A stretch of DNA of 64,000 bases from Kitasatospora atroaurantiaca (GTDB taxonomy: Bacteria; Actinomycetota; Actinomycetes; Streptomycetales; Streptomycetaceae). The position numbers were made by a program, and so were the translations under genes. The notes beneath the pieces were generated by a model that ran no database searches, was not told where the DNA came from, and saw only the letters and a list, made by a program, of their open reading frames with translations. The stretch spans positions 3,658,001 to 3,722,000 of the forward strand of contig NZ_VIVR01000001.1 in assembly GCF_007828955.1 (NCBI RefSeq), written 5' to 3'. Shown one piece after another: positions 1-8,367 of the stretch (the first letter of the stretch is position 1; each line of letters starts with the position of its first letter).

Positions 1-255
1 CTTGATCACAGCGCTGTTCGCAGATGCGAGAACCGTGATGGACTTCTCCAGCTTTCCGGGCTTGTACTTCTTCGAGTCCTTGCGGGACCGGTGACCGCTC
101 GGCGCGGTCTTGCGCGCTTCCGGTTTCACGATCTCGGCGGCAGCCTTGTTGACCTCACGGACCCGCTTGTTCAGGTCGGAGTCCTTGAGCTGCCGCAAGG
201 CGCGCTTCAAGTCGTCCAGCCCCTCAACGCGGACCGTGAACGCGGAATCAGCCAC
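1..255 (-). CDS. HK97 gp10-like tail component, partial (3' end outside window)
   Basis: An open frame starts with GTG at 255 and runs off the left edge of the window (85 codons visible). The GTG overlaps the TGA of the upstream tail tube gene, which indicates translational coupling. The visible protein begins VADSAFTVRVEGLDDLKRAL and continues with a lysine/arginine-rich stretch. That layout (short beta segment, then the GLDDLxxAL helix and a K/R-rich segment) is typical of HK97 gp10-like head-tail or tail-completion proteins. In related phages these sit beside the tail tube gene and help finish the neck. The family call rests on the N-terminal pattern and gene position; the C-terminal half is not visible. 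Confidence 0.6.
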   Translation of the reverse strand, partial: MADSAFTVRVEGLDDLKRALRQLKDSDLNKRVREVNKAAAEIVKPEARKTAPSGHRSRKDSKKYKPGKLEKSITVLASANSAVIK

Positions 256-1246
256 CGGAAGGCGGAGCCGGCGGGGTCGCGGACGGCTCAACGTACGTGA
301 CCCGCATGGCCGGTGAACCGTCGCCGGGGTCGAGCACCCGGAAGGGCAGCTTCATCGCGGTCACGTCGTCAACGGACGCTTCCGGCGACTCGCCCGTGAG
401 CTGGATTGCCGGGAACTCCCAGCGCATCGACGTGCCCGGAGTGAGCCCCGCAAGGTCGATGGTCAGGCCCAGGATCTCACCGGCTAGGAACGCCTCGTAC
501 AGGGGCAGCGTCGCGTCTGTGAACTCGCCCTCGAACGAGCCTTCAAAGGTCGGCACAGCGGCCCGTACGGGCTTGCGCTTGAGCGAGCTGCCCCGCAGGA
601 ACCGGCGGTCGGTCTTGAGCCCCAAGTCCGCCTTGATCTCCAGCTTGGACGCGTCAACCGGGGCCGACACACCTGCCCGCTTGAGCGTCAGGGCGGTACG
701 GGTCCAGTCGTAGGCACGGGCGCTCGCCGGGTAGACCGGGGCGAGGATCTGAGCCGGGACCTTCGTGTGTGAGACGTCCTGGAAGTCGAAGCCGACCTTG
801 AGCCCGACGGCCCCCTTGAGATCGGCCGTCAGCGTGAACTCCGTTGCCACGCAACCGATGTGCTTGTAAGCGACCCGCGTTCCCTCAACGGTCGGGCGGA
901 CCATCTGAGCCGTCCACGACGGGGCACCGGAGTACACGCCGGTTTCGAGAACGTGAGTCGTCTTGCCGCCCGCGTCCGTCGCGGTGTGCTTGTCGAACAC
1001 CGCCCGGAGCACGTCCCCCGCGCCCACGTCCAACAGGTCTAGCTCAAGCTCGCCTTCCCCGCCCATGTTGATGATCGTTCGCCGGTCGGCGCGGGCGGTC
1101 TGTAGGCCGGCACGGAAGCCCACCGACTCAATGAACTCCCGACTCACCTTCCACGAATCGGACTTGCCCTCGTAGCCGGTCAGTGCGGTAGCGGCAGTTC
1201 CGTAGTCGGACTCAGCGCCGATACCAATGGATGCGTCTAGCGCCAT
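248..1246 (-). CDS. Phage major tail (tail tube) protein
   Basis: 332 residues, ATG at 1246. The N-terminus (MALDASIGIGAESDYG) and the following segment with TRADRRTI-like wording match the opening of tail tube proteins of siphophages with HK97-like morphogenesis modules. These proteins polymerise into the hollow tail tube through which DNA passes. A long beta-rich body follows, ending in a proline-rich tail (PSATPPAPPSGG). Position supports the call: it follows the connector and tail-completion genes and precedes a gp10-like gene with which it shares its stop codon. No transmembrane segment or signal peptide is visible. The exact subfamily cannot be fixed by eye. Confidence 0.7.
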   Translation of the reverse strand: MALDASIGIGAESDYGTAATALTGYEGKSDSWKVSREFIESVGFRAGLQTARADRRTIINMGGEGELELDLLDVGAGDVLRAVFDKHTATDAGGKTTHVLETGVYSGAPSWTAQMVRPTVEGTRVAYKHIGCVATEFTLTADLKGAVGLKVGFDFQDVSHTKVPAQILAPVYPASARAYDWTRTALTLKRAGVSAPVDASKLEIKADLGLKTDRRFLRGSSLKRKPVRAAVPTFEGSFEGEFTDATLPLYEAFLAGEILGLTIDLAGLTPGTSMRWEFPAIQLTGESPEASVDDVTAMKLPFRVLDPGDGSPAMRVTYVEPSATPPAPPSGG

Positions 1247-1254
1247 GGCCCCCC

Positions 1255-1686
1255 CTAGGTTTCTCGTCCGCGCACCCTCACGCGGACTGTCAGCGCGCTG
1301 TACGCGCCGTCTGTGGTCTCCGCCGTGTCCACCTGGGCGGACTCCGGCCGTACGTCGATCAGCCCAGGCACGGCCCCCAGGTCGAGGGAGCGGCAGGCTT
1401 CGGCGATGTGCTCACGAAGGCCGTAAACGGCCCGCTCCGCCACGATCGGCCCACCGGGCGAGATGACGAGCGCGTGAGCTTCCACAACCCCGCTCACGGC
1501 CGTCGGCTTGCGTCCCCCCGCCCGCATGGCGACAGGCTCAAGGTCGTCTTCGGTGGTCTCCCCCAACCACACCTGAGAGCGCCTGTCCGCCTTGCCCGTG
1601 TCCGCGAAGGTGCATTGCACCCCAGCGGGAACGAGCACCTTGAGCCGGTCGAACAGGGCAACCTTCGCCTCAAAGATCAGCGTCAC
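1255..1686 (-). CDS. Putative phage tail-completion / minor tail protein
   Basis: 143 residues. The start is taken as GTG at 1686, giving VTLIFEAKVALFDRLKVLVP; the frame stays open further upstream, but that part overlaps the connector gene in another frame. The size, the N-terminal helix that resembles 'a--aL---L' tail-completion proteins, and the place between connector and tail tube fit a gp17/DUF3168-like protein that caps or joins the tail. The stop lies only 8 bp before the tail tube start, so the two are probably co-transcribed and co-translated. There is no diagnostic motif, so the function is inferred from gene order in siphophages. Confidence 0.5.
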   Translation of the reverse strand: MTLIFEAKVALFDRLKVLVPAGVQCTFADTGKADRRSQVWLGETTEDDLEPVAMRAGGRKPTAVSGVVEAHALVISPGGPIVAERAVYGLREHIAEACRSLDLGAVPGLIDVRPESAQVDTAETTDGAYSALTVRVRVRGRET

Positions 1687-1694
1687 GGCAGCCC

Positions 1695-2060
1695 CTACAG
1701 GAAGAAGAACGGCAACCGCACGCGGTACCTGTTCAGTTGGGCATTGACTTCCGGCAGGCTCGTCGGACGCCAGTTGCCGCCCGCCTGGGCCAACTGGATT
1801 GAGCCGAACTCGGATTGAAGCTGTAGCGCCCGGTCCGGCACCCGCGACACGAGATCTAGGCAGTACTGCCGGGCGAGCGTCCGCACACACCACCGGATCG
1901 TCTCCGGGGGCGCGTCGGTCCCCTCCCACTTGCGACCCGTGTAGGTCTCGACCGTCTCAACGGCGTACGCGAGAGCGTCACTTACCGTCTGATCGGGGAA
2001 GAGCGCCACGTCTTCCATGCCGTCGAGCGCCCGGACTTCGGCAACCGTTGCGTAGGACAT
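1695..2060 (-). CDS. Phage head-tail connector (gp6-like) protein
   Basis: 121 residues, ATG at 2060, chosen because a strong AAGGGGG ribosome site lies just upstream; an in-frame start at 2087 would overlap a palindromic intergenic element. The sequence MSYATVAEVRALDGM... followed by ...DALAYAVETVETYTGRKW is characteristic of gp6-type connectors (Phage_connect_1): a short helical protein with a conserved 'A...ie.yt.r.w' segment. These proteins form a ring beneath the portal and provide the platform for tail joining. It lies directly after the capsid gene, the usual location, with a 22-bp palindrome in the intervening gap. Confidence 0.75.
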   Translation of the reverse strand: MSYATVAEVRALDGMEDVALFPDQTVSDALAYAVETVETYTGRKWEGTDAPPETIRWCVRTLARQYCLDLVSRVPDRALQLQSEFGSIQLAQAGGNWRPTSLPEVNAQLNRYRVRLPFFFL

Positions 2061-2084
2061 GAACCCCCTTTCCGGGCAAGGGGC

Positions 2085-2106
2085 CACCTACGGACGTCCG
2101 TAGGTG
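2085..2106. repeat. 22-bp perfect palindrome, prophage copy 1
   Basis: Perfect inverted repeat CACCTACGGAC followed by its reverse complement. As RNA it can fold as a 9-bp stem with an ACGU tetraloop. It lies between the capsid gene and the connector gene. The identical 22 bp recurs at 5314-5335 and 7933-7954. It could be a binding site for a dimeric phage regulator or a processing/termination hairpin. Confidence 0.9.
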
Positions 2107-2123
2107 ACCCCCGATCAGAACCC

Positions 2124-3302
2124 TTACGGGGTGACGGTCAGGACCTTCGCCGACAGCAGGTCGGTCAGAAGGCCGTCGGCACGCTGAATGAACCGGTAGA
2201 CCACCTGGTCGTTCAGGAACTTCGCGTCAAGGGAGCGCTCAACGCGAAGCGGACCGGCGAAGCGGATCTTGTACTTGCTCAGGTCGCCAAAGAGAACCTG
2301 GTTGTCCGGCATCGCGACGTCGGTAGCAACGGGGCGACCGTTGAACAGGTCCGGCTGACCGGCGACAAGGGCGGTCTGCCAGAGGTACTGACCGTTCACG
2401 TCCTTGAGCTTGCGCATGACCGCAGCCATCTTGTCCGAGACAACGAAGGTGGCGTTGCTTCGGTAGGCGGGCTGAAGCTCGTAGAACAGGTCAATCAGGC
2501 CGTCGGAAACGCCCGTGTCCTTGTTGGTGCCACCGGGCATCTTGAACGTGGCGGTGGCAGCCGGAGCGGCCTTGAGAATGCCGGTCGGCTTGCCCACGCC
2601 GTCACCGGCCAGGAAGTGAGTGCCCATGCCGTGACCGATCGCCGGACCGGCGTCGCCCACCAGGAAGCCCACCAGGTCCAGCGCCTGATCCTGGATCAGC
2701 TCGGACGACACGACAGACGCGTATGCGTACTTGTAGGCACCGAGAGAGCGCGTGACCTGAGTCGGGTAGGACTCCTGAATCTGGCCGTTCTCAGCGGTGA
2801 TCTGAGCGGACGCGCGGCCGGTCATGACCACGATGTCCAGCGGCTCAGCGGACGACGTGGACAGGATCGACGCGCCGTTCCGCATGACGGTAGAGCGGTA
2901 GACCGCCTCCGCCAGGAGCTGGCCGAAGAGCGTGCGCGGGATGACGTTCTTGCCGGTCGTGGTGTCCACCGCGCGGCGCTCGGGCGCGAAGTCGGCGGCC
3001 TGGCCCAGCTCAAGCGAGCGGAGCTGATCAGCGGTCGCGTCAAGCTTCTCCTGAGCCTCCCGCTTGCTGCCGGTCCCCTTGAGACCAGCCATGAGGGAAG
3101 TCACGGATTCAGAGGACTTGACCGCCTCAATGCCCCGACGCACCCGACCGTCATAGTCGGCGATCGAGTCGAGTAGGCGACTCTCCTTCGCCCGAGCGTC
3201 AGCGTCCATGTCCTTGCCGGCGAACTCGTCAGTCAGCGCCCGAAGCTCGCTGACGGCCTTCTCACGGGCCTCAAAGTTCGCGGCGAGAGTAGTAGCGTCC
3301 AT
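2124..3302 (-). CDS. HK97-family major capsid protein
   Basis: 392 residues, ATG at 3302. An in-frame upstream extension to 3470 only overlaps the protease gene and has no ribosome site. Residues 1-100 are a charged helical region (MDATTLAANFEAREKAVSEL...) corresponding to the delta/scaffold domain. The remainder has HK97 capsid features such as the E-loop/spine segment RRAVDTTTGKNVIPRTLFGQ, AYASVVSSELIQDQA, and the C-terminal domain with VVSDKMAAVMRKLKDVNGQYLW. It assembles the icosahedral shell, and the protease encoded just upstream probably removes the delta domain. Its start overlaps the protease stop (TAATG). Confidence 0.92.
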   Translation of the reverse strand: MDATTLAANFEAREKAVSELRALTDEFAGKDMDADARAKESRLLDSIADYDGRVRRGIEAVKSSESVTSLMAGLKGTGSKREAQEKLDATADQLRSLELGQAADFAPERRAVDTTTGKNVIPRTLFGQLLAEAVYRSTVMRNGASILSTSSAEPLDIVVMTGRASAQITAENGQIQESYPTQVTRSLGAYKYAYASVVSSELIQDQALDLVGFLVGDAGPAIGHGMGTHFLAGDGVGKPTGILKAAPAATATFKMPGGTNKDTGVSDGLIDLFYELQPAYRSNATFVVSDKMAAVMRKLKDVNGQYLWQTALVAGQPDLFNGRPVATDVAMPDNQVLFGDLSKYKIRFAGPLRVERSLDAKFLNDQVVYRFIQRADGLLTDLLSAKVLTVTP

Positions 3303-3979
3303 TAGTAACGGCCCCCCGTGGTCGTAAGTGCGCGAGCCAGTGCACGCGCGTTCTTCTTCGCTTCGTCTTCGCCGGAATCCGGCTCGTCCGGCTCGTCTTC
3401 GCCCGTGGCGATTTCGGCCAACTCTTCGGTCTCGCTCTCGATTTCGAGCGCGAGCGTCACCCCTAGGCACAGCTCAATGGAGCGGAGCGCGGCATCCGTG
3501 GTCGGGTACGCCGGGTTGAGAACCGGTCCGACTTCCATCACGTCCATGGCCGTGATCTCCCGGACGGGTAGACCCGTCTCCGGGTCGTCGTCGGAAGCCC
3601 GACGCTGACCATCGGCCTTTACGCGGAACGTGAACGAGCTGCCGTTGATATCGCCCCGCCGCAGAAGCTCGGCAAGGTCGCGGCCTACCGTGGTATTCGG
3701 TAGGTCGATCTCGTACCAGCCGCCTTCGTCGTCCTCACCGGTCCGAAGAGTTCCGGCGGTCCGACGGCCGAGTACGTTGTTGTTGTCGTGGTTGAACGTG
3801 GCGAACACGTCGTTGGTCCGAAGCGAGTTCGCGCCCGCACCGGGGAGAATCCGTTCCCGGAAGCCCCCCAGGTTGTGGCTCAACTCGTTGAACCGGTAGG
3901 CGTATCCGCGCATGGTCACGCTGTCGCCGTTGGTTCGGATTTCAGCCGGCCTGGTCAGGTTGCGGCGCTCCGTCTTCAC
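3302..3979 (-). CDS. HK97-family prohead protease
   Basis: 225 residues. The start is GTG at 3979, backed by a GGGAGG ribosome site; an in-frame start at 4072 lacks one. The gene overlaps the 3' end of the portal gene by 38 bp. The protein shows the herpesvirus-assemblin-like fold markers of the family: a catalytic His near residue 64 in TFNHDNNNVLG, and a catalytic Ser at about residue 115 in NGSSFTFRV, followed by VMEVGPVLNPAYPTTDAALR. It matures the prohead by cleaving capsid N-terminal domains. The C-terminal third is acidic (many E/D), a common self-removed tail in this family. Gene order portal-protease-capsid is canonical. Confidence 0.92.
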   Translation of the reverse strand: MKTERRNLTRPAEIRTNGDSVTMRGYAYRFNELSHNLGGFRERILPGAGANSLRTNDVFATFNHDNNNVLGRRTAGTLRTGEDDEGGWYEIDLPNTTVGRDLAELLRRGDINGSSFTFRVKADGQRRASDDDPETGLPVREITAMDVMEVGPVLNPAYPTTDAALRSIELCLGVTLALEIESETEELAEIATGEDEPDEPDSGEDEAKKNARALARALTTTGGRY

Positions 3980-5297
3980 TTGCCTCCCCCTCGTTCTCGT
4001 CGCCCTGGTCGTCCGGGCTTTGCTGATCAGGTGGGGGCTCAATCGCCTTCGGCGCGTCGTCCGGTGCGGCAACGTCAGCGAGGTTCAGCGGCACACGGTG
4101 CGCGGCGCCCAGGCCATCCGGCAGGGGCTCAAGGTCTTCCCACCCGCGCACTTCGTCGATGGAGTAAATGCCTTGCTGCAAACCGATGGAGTACATGTTC
4201 ATGCGCTCCGCCGGGGCACCTCGCTGGATACCGTCAAGGCTGAACTTCACGAAGAGTTGCCGGTTCGCCGACTCCGCGTAGAGAAGCCGGGTGAGCCCCG
4301 CCTCAATGCGCTCAAGCCACGGGCGAAGGCTGAACATCGCGAACGCCTGGTTCTGCTCGGCGAGCCCGCTGCCCCAGCTCGTTGAGTTGGTCGCGTCGCT
4401 GATCAGATGAGGCGGAACCCCGAATATCCTTGCAATCTCCGGCACTTGGAACTGTCGGGTCTGCAAGAACTGAGCCTCGTCCGGGCTCATGGCGATCTTG
4501 CTGAACTTGGCGCCTTCGGTCAGCAGCGCGACCCGGTGAGCGTTCTCCACACCGGAGTTGGCCAACCGCCACGCCTCACGAGCGCGGGCAAGCCCCTCTT
4601 CGGACATGGCGCCCGGAACCTCAACTACCGCCCCAGGCATGGCGCCATTGGCGAAGAACCGCGCGCCGTAGGTCTGTGCTGCCAGCGCGAGCCCGATGGA
4701 CTCACGGGCGTAGGCGATCGGCGAGACCCCCGTGAAATCACCCGGCAGCATCATCCCCGGAATGTGCAAGATATCCCGAGTGGTGAACCAGCCCAACGCG
4801 ACTTCGTTGCCGTCCCGGTCGACGTCCCAACAGTCGAAAATCTTGCGTCGCCGGCCGTCGATGATGACCGTGTGAACCCGGACCTTTGAGGGGTCCAGTA
4901 CCTCAATCGCAACGATGTTGGGGCCGTCCCACGTAACCGCGAGATACGCGTTCCCCTCAAGCAGCAGCGACAGCACCACCTGAGAGAGAAGGTCGATCCG
5001 GCCCACTCCCCCCGGCTCAGCGGTCGGGTAGTCGAGCCACGTCGGAGAAGTGACTTCCCGTCGGGCACCCCCGCGCCGTGAGTAGGTGGCCACCGGCAGC
5101 GTTGCAATCGTCTCGCTGAGAAGGCGGACGCACCCGAAGACGGCCGACACCTGTAGTGCAGTACTCGCGTTGACTCGCTGGCCGGACTGACCGACCAGGC
5201 CGGGATACGGGAACAGTTCGCCCGTGGCGTCATCCCATACGCGAGACTCAGACTTTCCGGAACTTGAGCCCCGGAACAGGGCACGCCAAAACCCCAT
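3942..5297 (-). CDS. HK97-family phage portal protein
   Basis: 451 residues, ATG at 5297. The N-terminus MGFWRALFRG and the segments ALQVSAVFGCVRLLSETIATLP, GNAYLAV, GVSPIAYARESIGLALAAQ and FGVPPHLI are standard HK97 portal wording. The dodecameric portal occupies one capsid vertex, binds terminase during packaging and later joins the connector. The C-terminus is an acidic, disordered tail (DDQGDENEGEASEDG). It overlaps the protease downstream. Upstream, a 22-bp palindrome separates it from the terminase large subunit. Confidence 0.93.
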   Translation of the reverse strand: MGFWRALFRGSSSGKSESRVWDDATGELFPYPGLVGQSGQRVNASTALQVSAVFGCVRLLSETIATLPVATYSRRGGARREVTSPTWLDYPTAEPGGVGRIDLLSQVVLSLLLEGNAYLAVTWDGPNIVAIEVLDPSKVRVHTVIIDGRRRKIFDCWDVDRDGNEVALGWFTTRDILHIPGMMLPGDFTGVSPIAYARESIGLALAAQTYGARFFANGAMPGAVVEVPGAMSEEGLARAREAWRLANSGVENAHRVALLTEGAKFSKIAMSPDEAQFLQTRQFQVPEIARIFGVPPHLISDATNSTSWGSGLAEQNQAFAMFSLRPWLERIEAGLTRLLYAESANRQLFVKFSLDGIQRGAPAERMNMYSIGLQQGIYSIDEVRGWEDLEPLPDGLGAAHRVPLNLADVAAPDDAPKAIEPPPDQQSPDDQGDENEGEASEDGAPQPDQAG

Positions 5298-5313
5298 GGC
5301 ACACCCCCCGTGC

Positions 5314-5335
5314 CACCTACGGACGTCCGTAGGTG
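5314..5335. repeat. 22-bp perfect palindrome, prophage copy 2
   Basis: Same 22 bp as at 2085-2106, lying in the 42-bp gap between the terminase large subunit stop and the portal start. That places it in the middle of the late operon. Confidence 0.9.
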
Positions 5336-5339
5336 GGTG

Positions 5340-6905
5340 TCATAGATCGTTGAAGAATTCGGCGGACCCGCCGAAGGCGAAGACCTGTCCGTCCTGCTCC
5401 CAGGTGGCGAGGATCGGAGAGTCAATGAGTCCGGGGTTCTCGTCCCGGAACATGACCGCCCCATGGACGGCCAAGATCATGGCTATTGCTAGGTCGATCT
5501 TCCGGCGCGACCCGGCGTGTTCCTTCGTGATCCGGGCGCCCCGGTGGTCCTCACGAAGGACGGCGTTCCCGATGTGGCGCGCAAGAGCGGGGTTGCCGTC
5601 ATGGGACAGGCGACCGTCAAGGCACGCGTCGTAGACGGCCTGAGTTGCCGGAACCATTCGCGCCAGAGAGTTGGTCGGGAACGCCTCAACCGGGTGCCCC
5701 TCCGCCTCAAGGTTGTCTAGCGTCTCCTCCCAGCGGTACGGGTCGGCGACCAGGACGCGCACCGTGTACGTGTCCAGCGCGGAGCGGAGAGCGTCCCGCA
5801 CGTCAGCCATGGGCACGCGCCAGTGAGCGTCATCCGGCGGGGCCTCCCAGTGCCCCAGGACGAACACGCGAAGGTCCGACACCCGGCAGGCGACAAGCGC
5901 TGTGCTGTCGCCCTTCCAACTCCCGTCAAAACCGCAGACAACGGCGTCGCCGGGCCTCAAGGTGTCCTCTATCGCCAGGGAGTCCCAGAGCCCGTGAGGC
6001 AGCCATGTAGACGCGCCACGGACGAACTGGGAAAGCCGGTAGATCCGGAAGCTTGCTTCGGTGCTCCGCTGGGCGGCAGCGCGGAAGTCCTCTTCGTTCA
6101 GGATCTCGAAAGAGGGGTTGCACGCGCGCCACACAGCGGGGTCCAGGTGGTCAACGGTGTCGCCCAGGCGCGGACCCCATGACCGGTAGAAGAGCGTCGG
6201 GTCAGTGGCCTCACCGGAGTTGACCCGCTCACCCTGTTCGCAGAGCTTCGCGAACGGGCCGTCGGGGTCCGGGCCGGCTGTCGAGACCACCCAGGTCATG
6301 GGCTGGTTGCGGGCGGCACTGCCCAGCGTCAGCGCGTCGAACAGGTCGGCATTCTTGCTGAACGCGTACTCGTCCAAGCTGACGGCCGACGGGTTGAGAC
6401 CCTGCTGCCGTCCGGCGTCCGCGCTGACGACTCGATAGGTCGAGTCCTTGAAGCGGATCACGTCACGCTGCACCGTGGCGACGGCCGACAGCTTCGGCGA
6501 AGCGTTGACCATCTGCTTGGCAGCATCGAACACCATGCGCGCCTGATTCCGGTCGTTCGCGGCAGCGATGATCTGCCGCTGAGAATCGGCGCGGTCGGCT
6601 ATCAGGTGGTACAGCATGATTGCGGCGGCAATCGTGCTCTTGCCGTTCTTCCGAGCGATACACACAACTGCCATGCGGTGTTTGCGAATCCACCGGCCGT
6701 CAGCGAGCTGCCGAAGCTCGTACGCGTCAACGAGTAGGTCACGCTGCCACTGGAGAAGTCGGAACGGCTGACCGGCGAACGAGCCAGTCAGGTAACAGAA
6801 CTTCTCAATCCAGTTGGCCACCCGATACCCCTCGGAGGGGAACGGCGCGTCAGCGGGGATGTGGCGAGCGATCACCGGATCAATACCGGCCACGATCACC
6901 CCCAC
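5340..6905 (-). CDS. terL: Phage terminase large subunit
   Basis: 521 residues. The N-terminal ATPase domain has a Walker A-like motif ARKNGKST at residues 84-91 and a Walker B AVSLDEY at 174-180 (D178, E179). A coupling motif region STAGP lies near residue 209. The C-terminal nuclease domain begins around GFDGSWKGDSTAL, whose Asp is a metal ligand, and ends with a HAGSRRKIDLAIAMILA segment matching the last acidic metal-binding residue. TerL docks on the portal, drives DNA into the head by ATP hydrolysis and cuts the concatemer. The neighbouring HNH protein is needed for cos cleavage in several HK97-like phages (known from the family). Confidence 0.93.
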   Translation of the reverse strand: MGVIVAGIDPVIARHIPADAPFPSEGYRVANWIEKFCYLTGSFAGQPFRLLQWQRDLLVDAYELRQLADGRWIRKHRMAVVCIARKNGKSTIAAAIMLYHLIADRADSQRQIIAAANDRNQARMVFDAAKQMVNASPKLSAVATVQRDVIRFKDSTYRVVSADAGRQQGLNPSAVSLDEYAFSKNADLFDALTLGSAARNQPMTWVVSTAGPDPDGPFAKLCEQGERVNSGEATDPTLFYRSWGPRLGDTVDHLDPAVWRACNPSFEILNEEDFRAAAQRSTEASFRIYRLSQFVRGASTWLPHGLWDSLAIEDTLRPGDAVVCGFDGSWKGDSTALVACRVSDLRVFVLGHWEAPPDDAHWRVPMADVRDALRSALDTYTVRVLVADPYRWEETLDNLEAEGHPVEAFPTNSLARMVPATQAVYDACLDGRLSHDGNPALARHIGNAVLREDHRGARITKEHAGSRRKIDLAIAMILAVHGAVMFRDENPGLIDSPILATWEQDGQVFAFGGSAEFFNDL

Positions 6906-6911
6906 ATGTAG

Positions 6912-7352
6912 TTAGAAGTCCTCTGGGCCGGCAGCCACCCTGCGAGCCTCAGCGGCCACGATTCCCAGGCGCATCCGGGCTTCCGGCGTGAAGCCGATTA
7001 CCGTCTCAATAGCCCGTAGTTCCTTCTCCGTCGATTCGACGTACCGCATCGCGGGATGCACCACCGGCTGACCGGTGGACCCGACCGTCATCAGGCCGTC
7101 GTTATCAACGGAAGCGAGAAGGTGCGCGCGCCGGTCGTGAAGCTCGGCGTACCGCAGGATGATGTACCGGTCCGTCTCGGGGCTGTACGCCCCGCTACCG
7201 GCAGCCCAGACGGTCCGCCAGACCTCTTTGCCCACGCGCTTGAGGTGAGCCGGTACGCGGGGCGCACGGCCTTCGTAGACCACCGGGGCAGTCTCGTCGG
7301 CCGGACCGTTCGCGTTCCCCGTGCGCACTCCGGGGGCCTTAGCCCTGCTCAT
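6912..7352 (-). CDS. terS: Phage terminase small subunit (P27-like)
   Basis: 146 residues from ATG at 7352, which has a GGGGGTG ribosome site. A GTG six bases upstream (7358) is an alternative start. The body is helical, with SPETDRYIILRYAELHDRRAHLL followed by a helix pair resembling P27-family small terminases (usually 100-180 residues). The small subunit recognises the packaging site and recruits the large subunit, which starts six bases downstream. The first 30 residues are basic and Gly/Pro-rich, possibly a flexible DNA-contacting arm. No classical helix-turn-helix can be asserted by eye. Confidence 0.75.
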   Translation of the reverse strand: MSRAKAPGVRTGNANGPADETAPVVYEGRAPRVPAHLKRVGKEVWRTVWAAGSGAYSPETDRYIILRYAELHDRRAHLLASVDNDGLMTVGSTGQPVVHPAMRYVESTEKELRAIETVIGFTPEARMRLGIVAAEARRVAAGPEDF

Positions 7353-7532
7353 GGGCACCCCCAGACACCGTTAACGGGGTCGTTCTCGAATGCCCCCAGG
7401 TTCGTTATTGCAGCTCAGCGGGCATCGACCGGCCCAAAAACGGCGTCACACCTAGCGTGCGTGTTTTGAGCTGGGGCCGGGATCGCTGGGCGGCAAGGCT
7501 GGGAACTTCCGGACCGCCCCGCCCAGCCAGGG

Positions 7533-7886
7533 TCAGAACGGCGGACGCTGGTGATCGAAGTCCCGTCGGGTCTTCGCCTTGTGACAGCTCTTGCAGAGGG
7601 GCTGAACGTTGGTCTCAACGTCCTCACCACCGAGCGCCAGCGGGACCACGTGGTCAATGTCCACACCCGAAGGCAGGAAGCAACCACCACACGTGGCGCA
7701 CGTCGCTTGCCCAGCCTTGCGGACCGCAGACCGCAGACGAGCCGCTGCATTGCTGCCGCGCGCTATCGCCTCACGCCGCTTGCGATGTGACTGCACTGTG
7801 CGGCCGGACTCGTAAGCCCGGTAGTGCTGCTCGCACCGCCCCGCATGGGTAGCCCACCCCCTACAGTCAAGGCACCGGGTACGCAT
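7533..7886 (-). CDS. HNH endonuclease (phage packaging-associated)
   Basis: 117 residues. The C-terminal half carries a clear HNH/treble-clef signature: CATCGG, then DIDHVVPLALGGEDVETNVQ (the second DH pair with the metal-binding Asp-His and Asn) and LCKSCHKAKT. A second CxxC pair near the N-terminus (RCLDCRG) may bind zinc. HNH proteins encoded next to terminase genes in HK97-like phages assist specific cutting at cos; that role is inferred here from position. It is the most upstream gene of the visible late operon, with a 22-bp palindrome 47 bp upstream of its start. Confidence 0.88.
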   Translation of the reverse strand: MRTRCLDCRGWATHAGRCEQHYRAYESGRTVQSHRKRREAIARGSNAAARLRSAVRKAGQATCATCGGCFLPSGVDIDHVVPLALGGEDVETNVQPLCKSCHKAKTRRDFDHQRPPF

Positions 7887-7932
7887 GACACCCCCCTTCC
7901 GGGGATGACCCCCGTACCCCTTGAGACACCCT

Positions 7933-7954
7933 CACCTACGGACGTCCGTAGGTG
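7933..7954. repeat. 22-bp perfect palindrome, prophage copy 3
   Basis: Third identical copy of the palindrome at 2085 and 5314. This one lies upstream of the HNH gene, in or near the likely start of the late transcription unit. Confidence 0.9.
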
Positions 7955-8275
7955 GCCAGTCAGTACCCACCCCCGGACTCGGACCGGGAACTCTGCGGCC
8001 GATGCCCCAGGGGGCCGGTACCGCGCACCTCTACCGATTGGGTCAGGTGGGTGTGCGTGCGGCACGGGGGACCGTATGGCTTCAACCCCTTTCGGCAGCC
8101 CCGAAGGACTGGTTACTCATGGGCGATACGGTCCCCCGCACGTCCCGCGCTCAGGTCGACTCACTTCCCCCGAAGTAACGCGACGGCAGAGCAGCATGGA
8201 CGGGACGGACAGAAGGCGGGGTTCTCTGACCACCAGCCACGAAGGGGTGTGCGGAACTCCCCGCCTTCTACCCGT

Positions 8276-8296
8276 ACTAGAGCGCAACGACTTCCC
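8276..8296. repeat. 21-bp direct repeat, copy A
   Basis: ACTAGAGCGCAACGACTTCC plus a final C, identical to 8347-8367. The inner 18 bases (8279-8296) match 11237-11254 beside the integrase start with one mismatch. Possible operator or recombination substrate. Confidence 0.8.
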
Positions 8297-8346
8297 GGCA
8301 TCCCCCCGTGTGAGCGTCGGGCCGATCGGCTGCTCTCTCATGGGGA

Positions 8347-8367
8347 ACTAGAGCGCAACGACTTCCC
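8347..8367. repeat. 21-bp direct repeat, copy B
   Basis: Identical to 8276-8296, 71 bp away in the same orientation. Read on the minus strand it is followed by an ATGAGAGAG stretch resembling the ATGAGCGAG at the internal integrase start (11227). Confidence 0.8.

Noticed and set aside
8211..8269. Long-range inverted repeat as cos site
   Set aside because: It is a plausible position, but there is no way to recognise a cohesive-end site from sequence alone, and the loop is long; kept only as a structural note.
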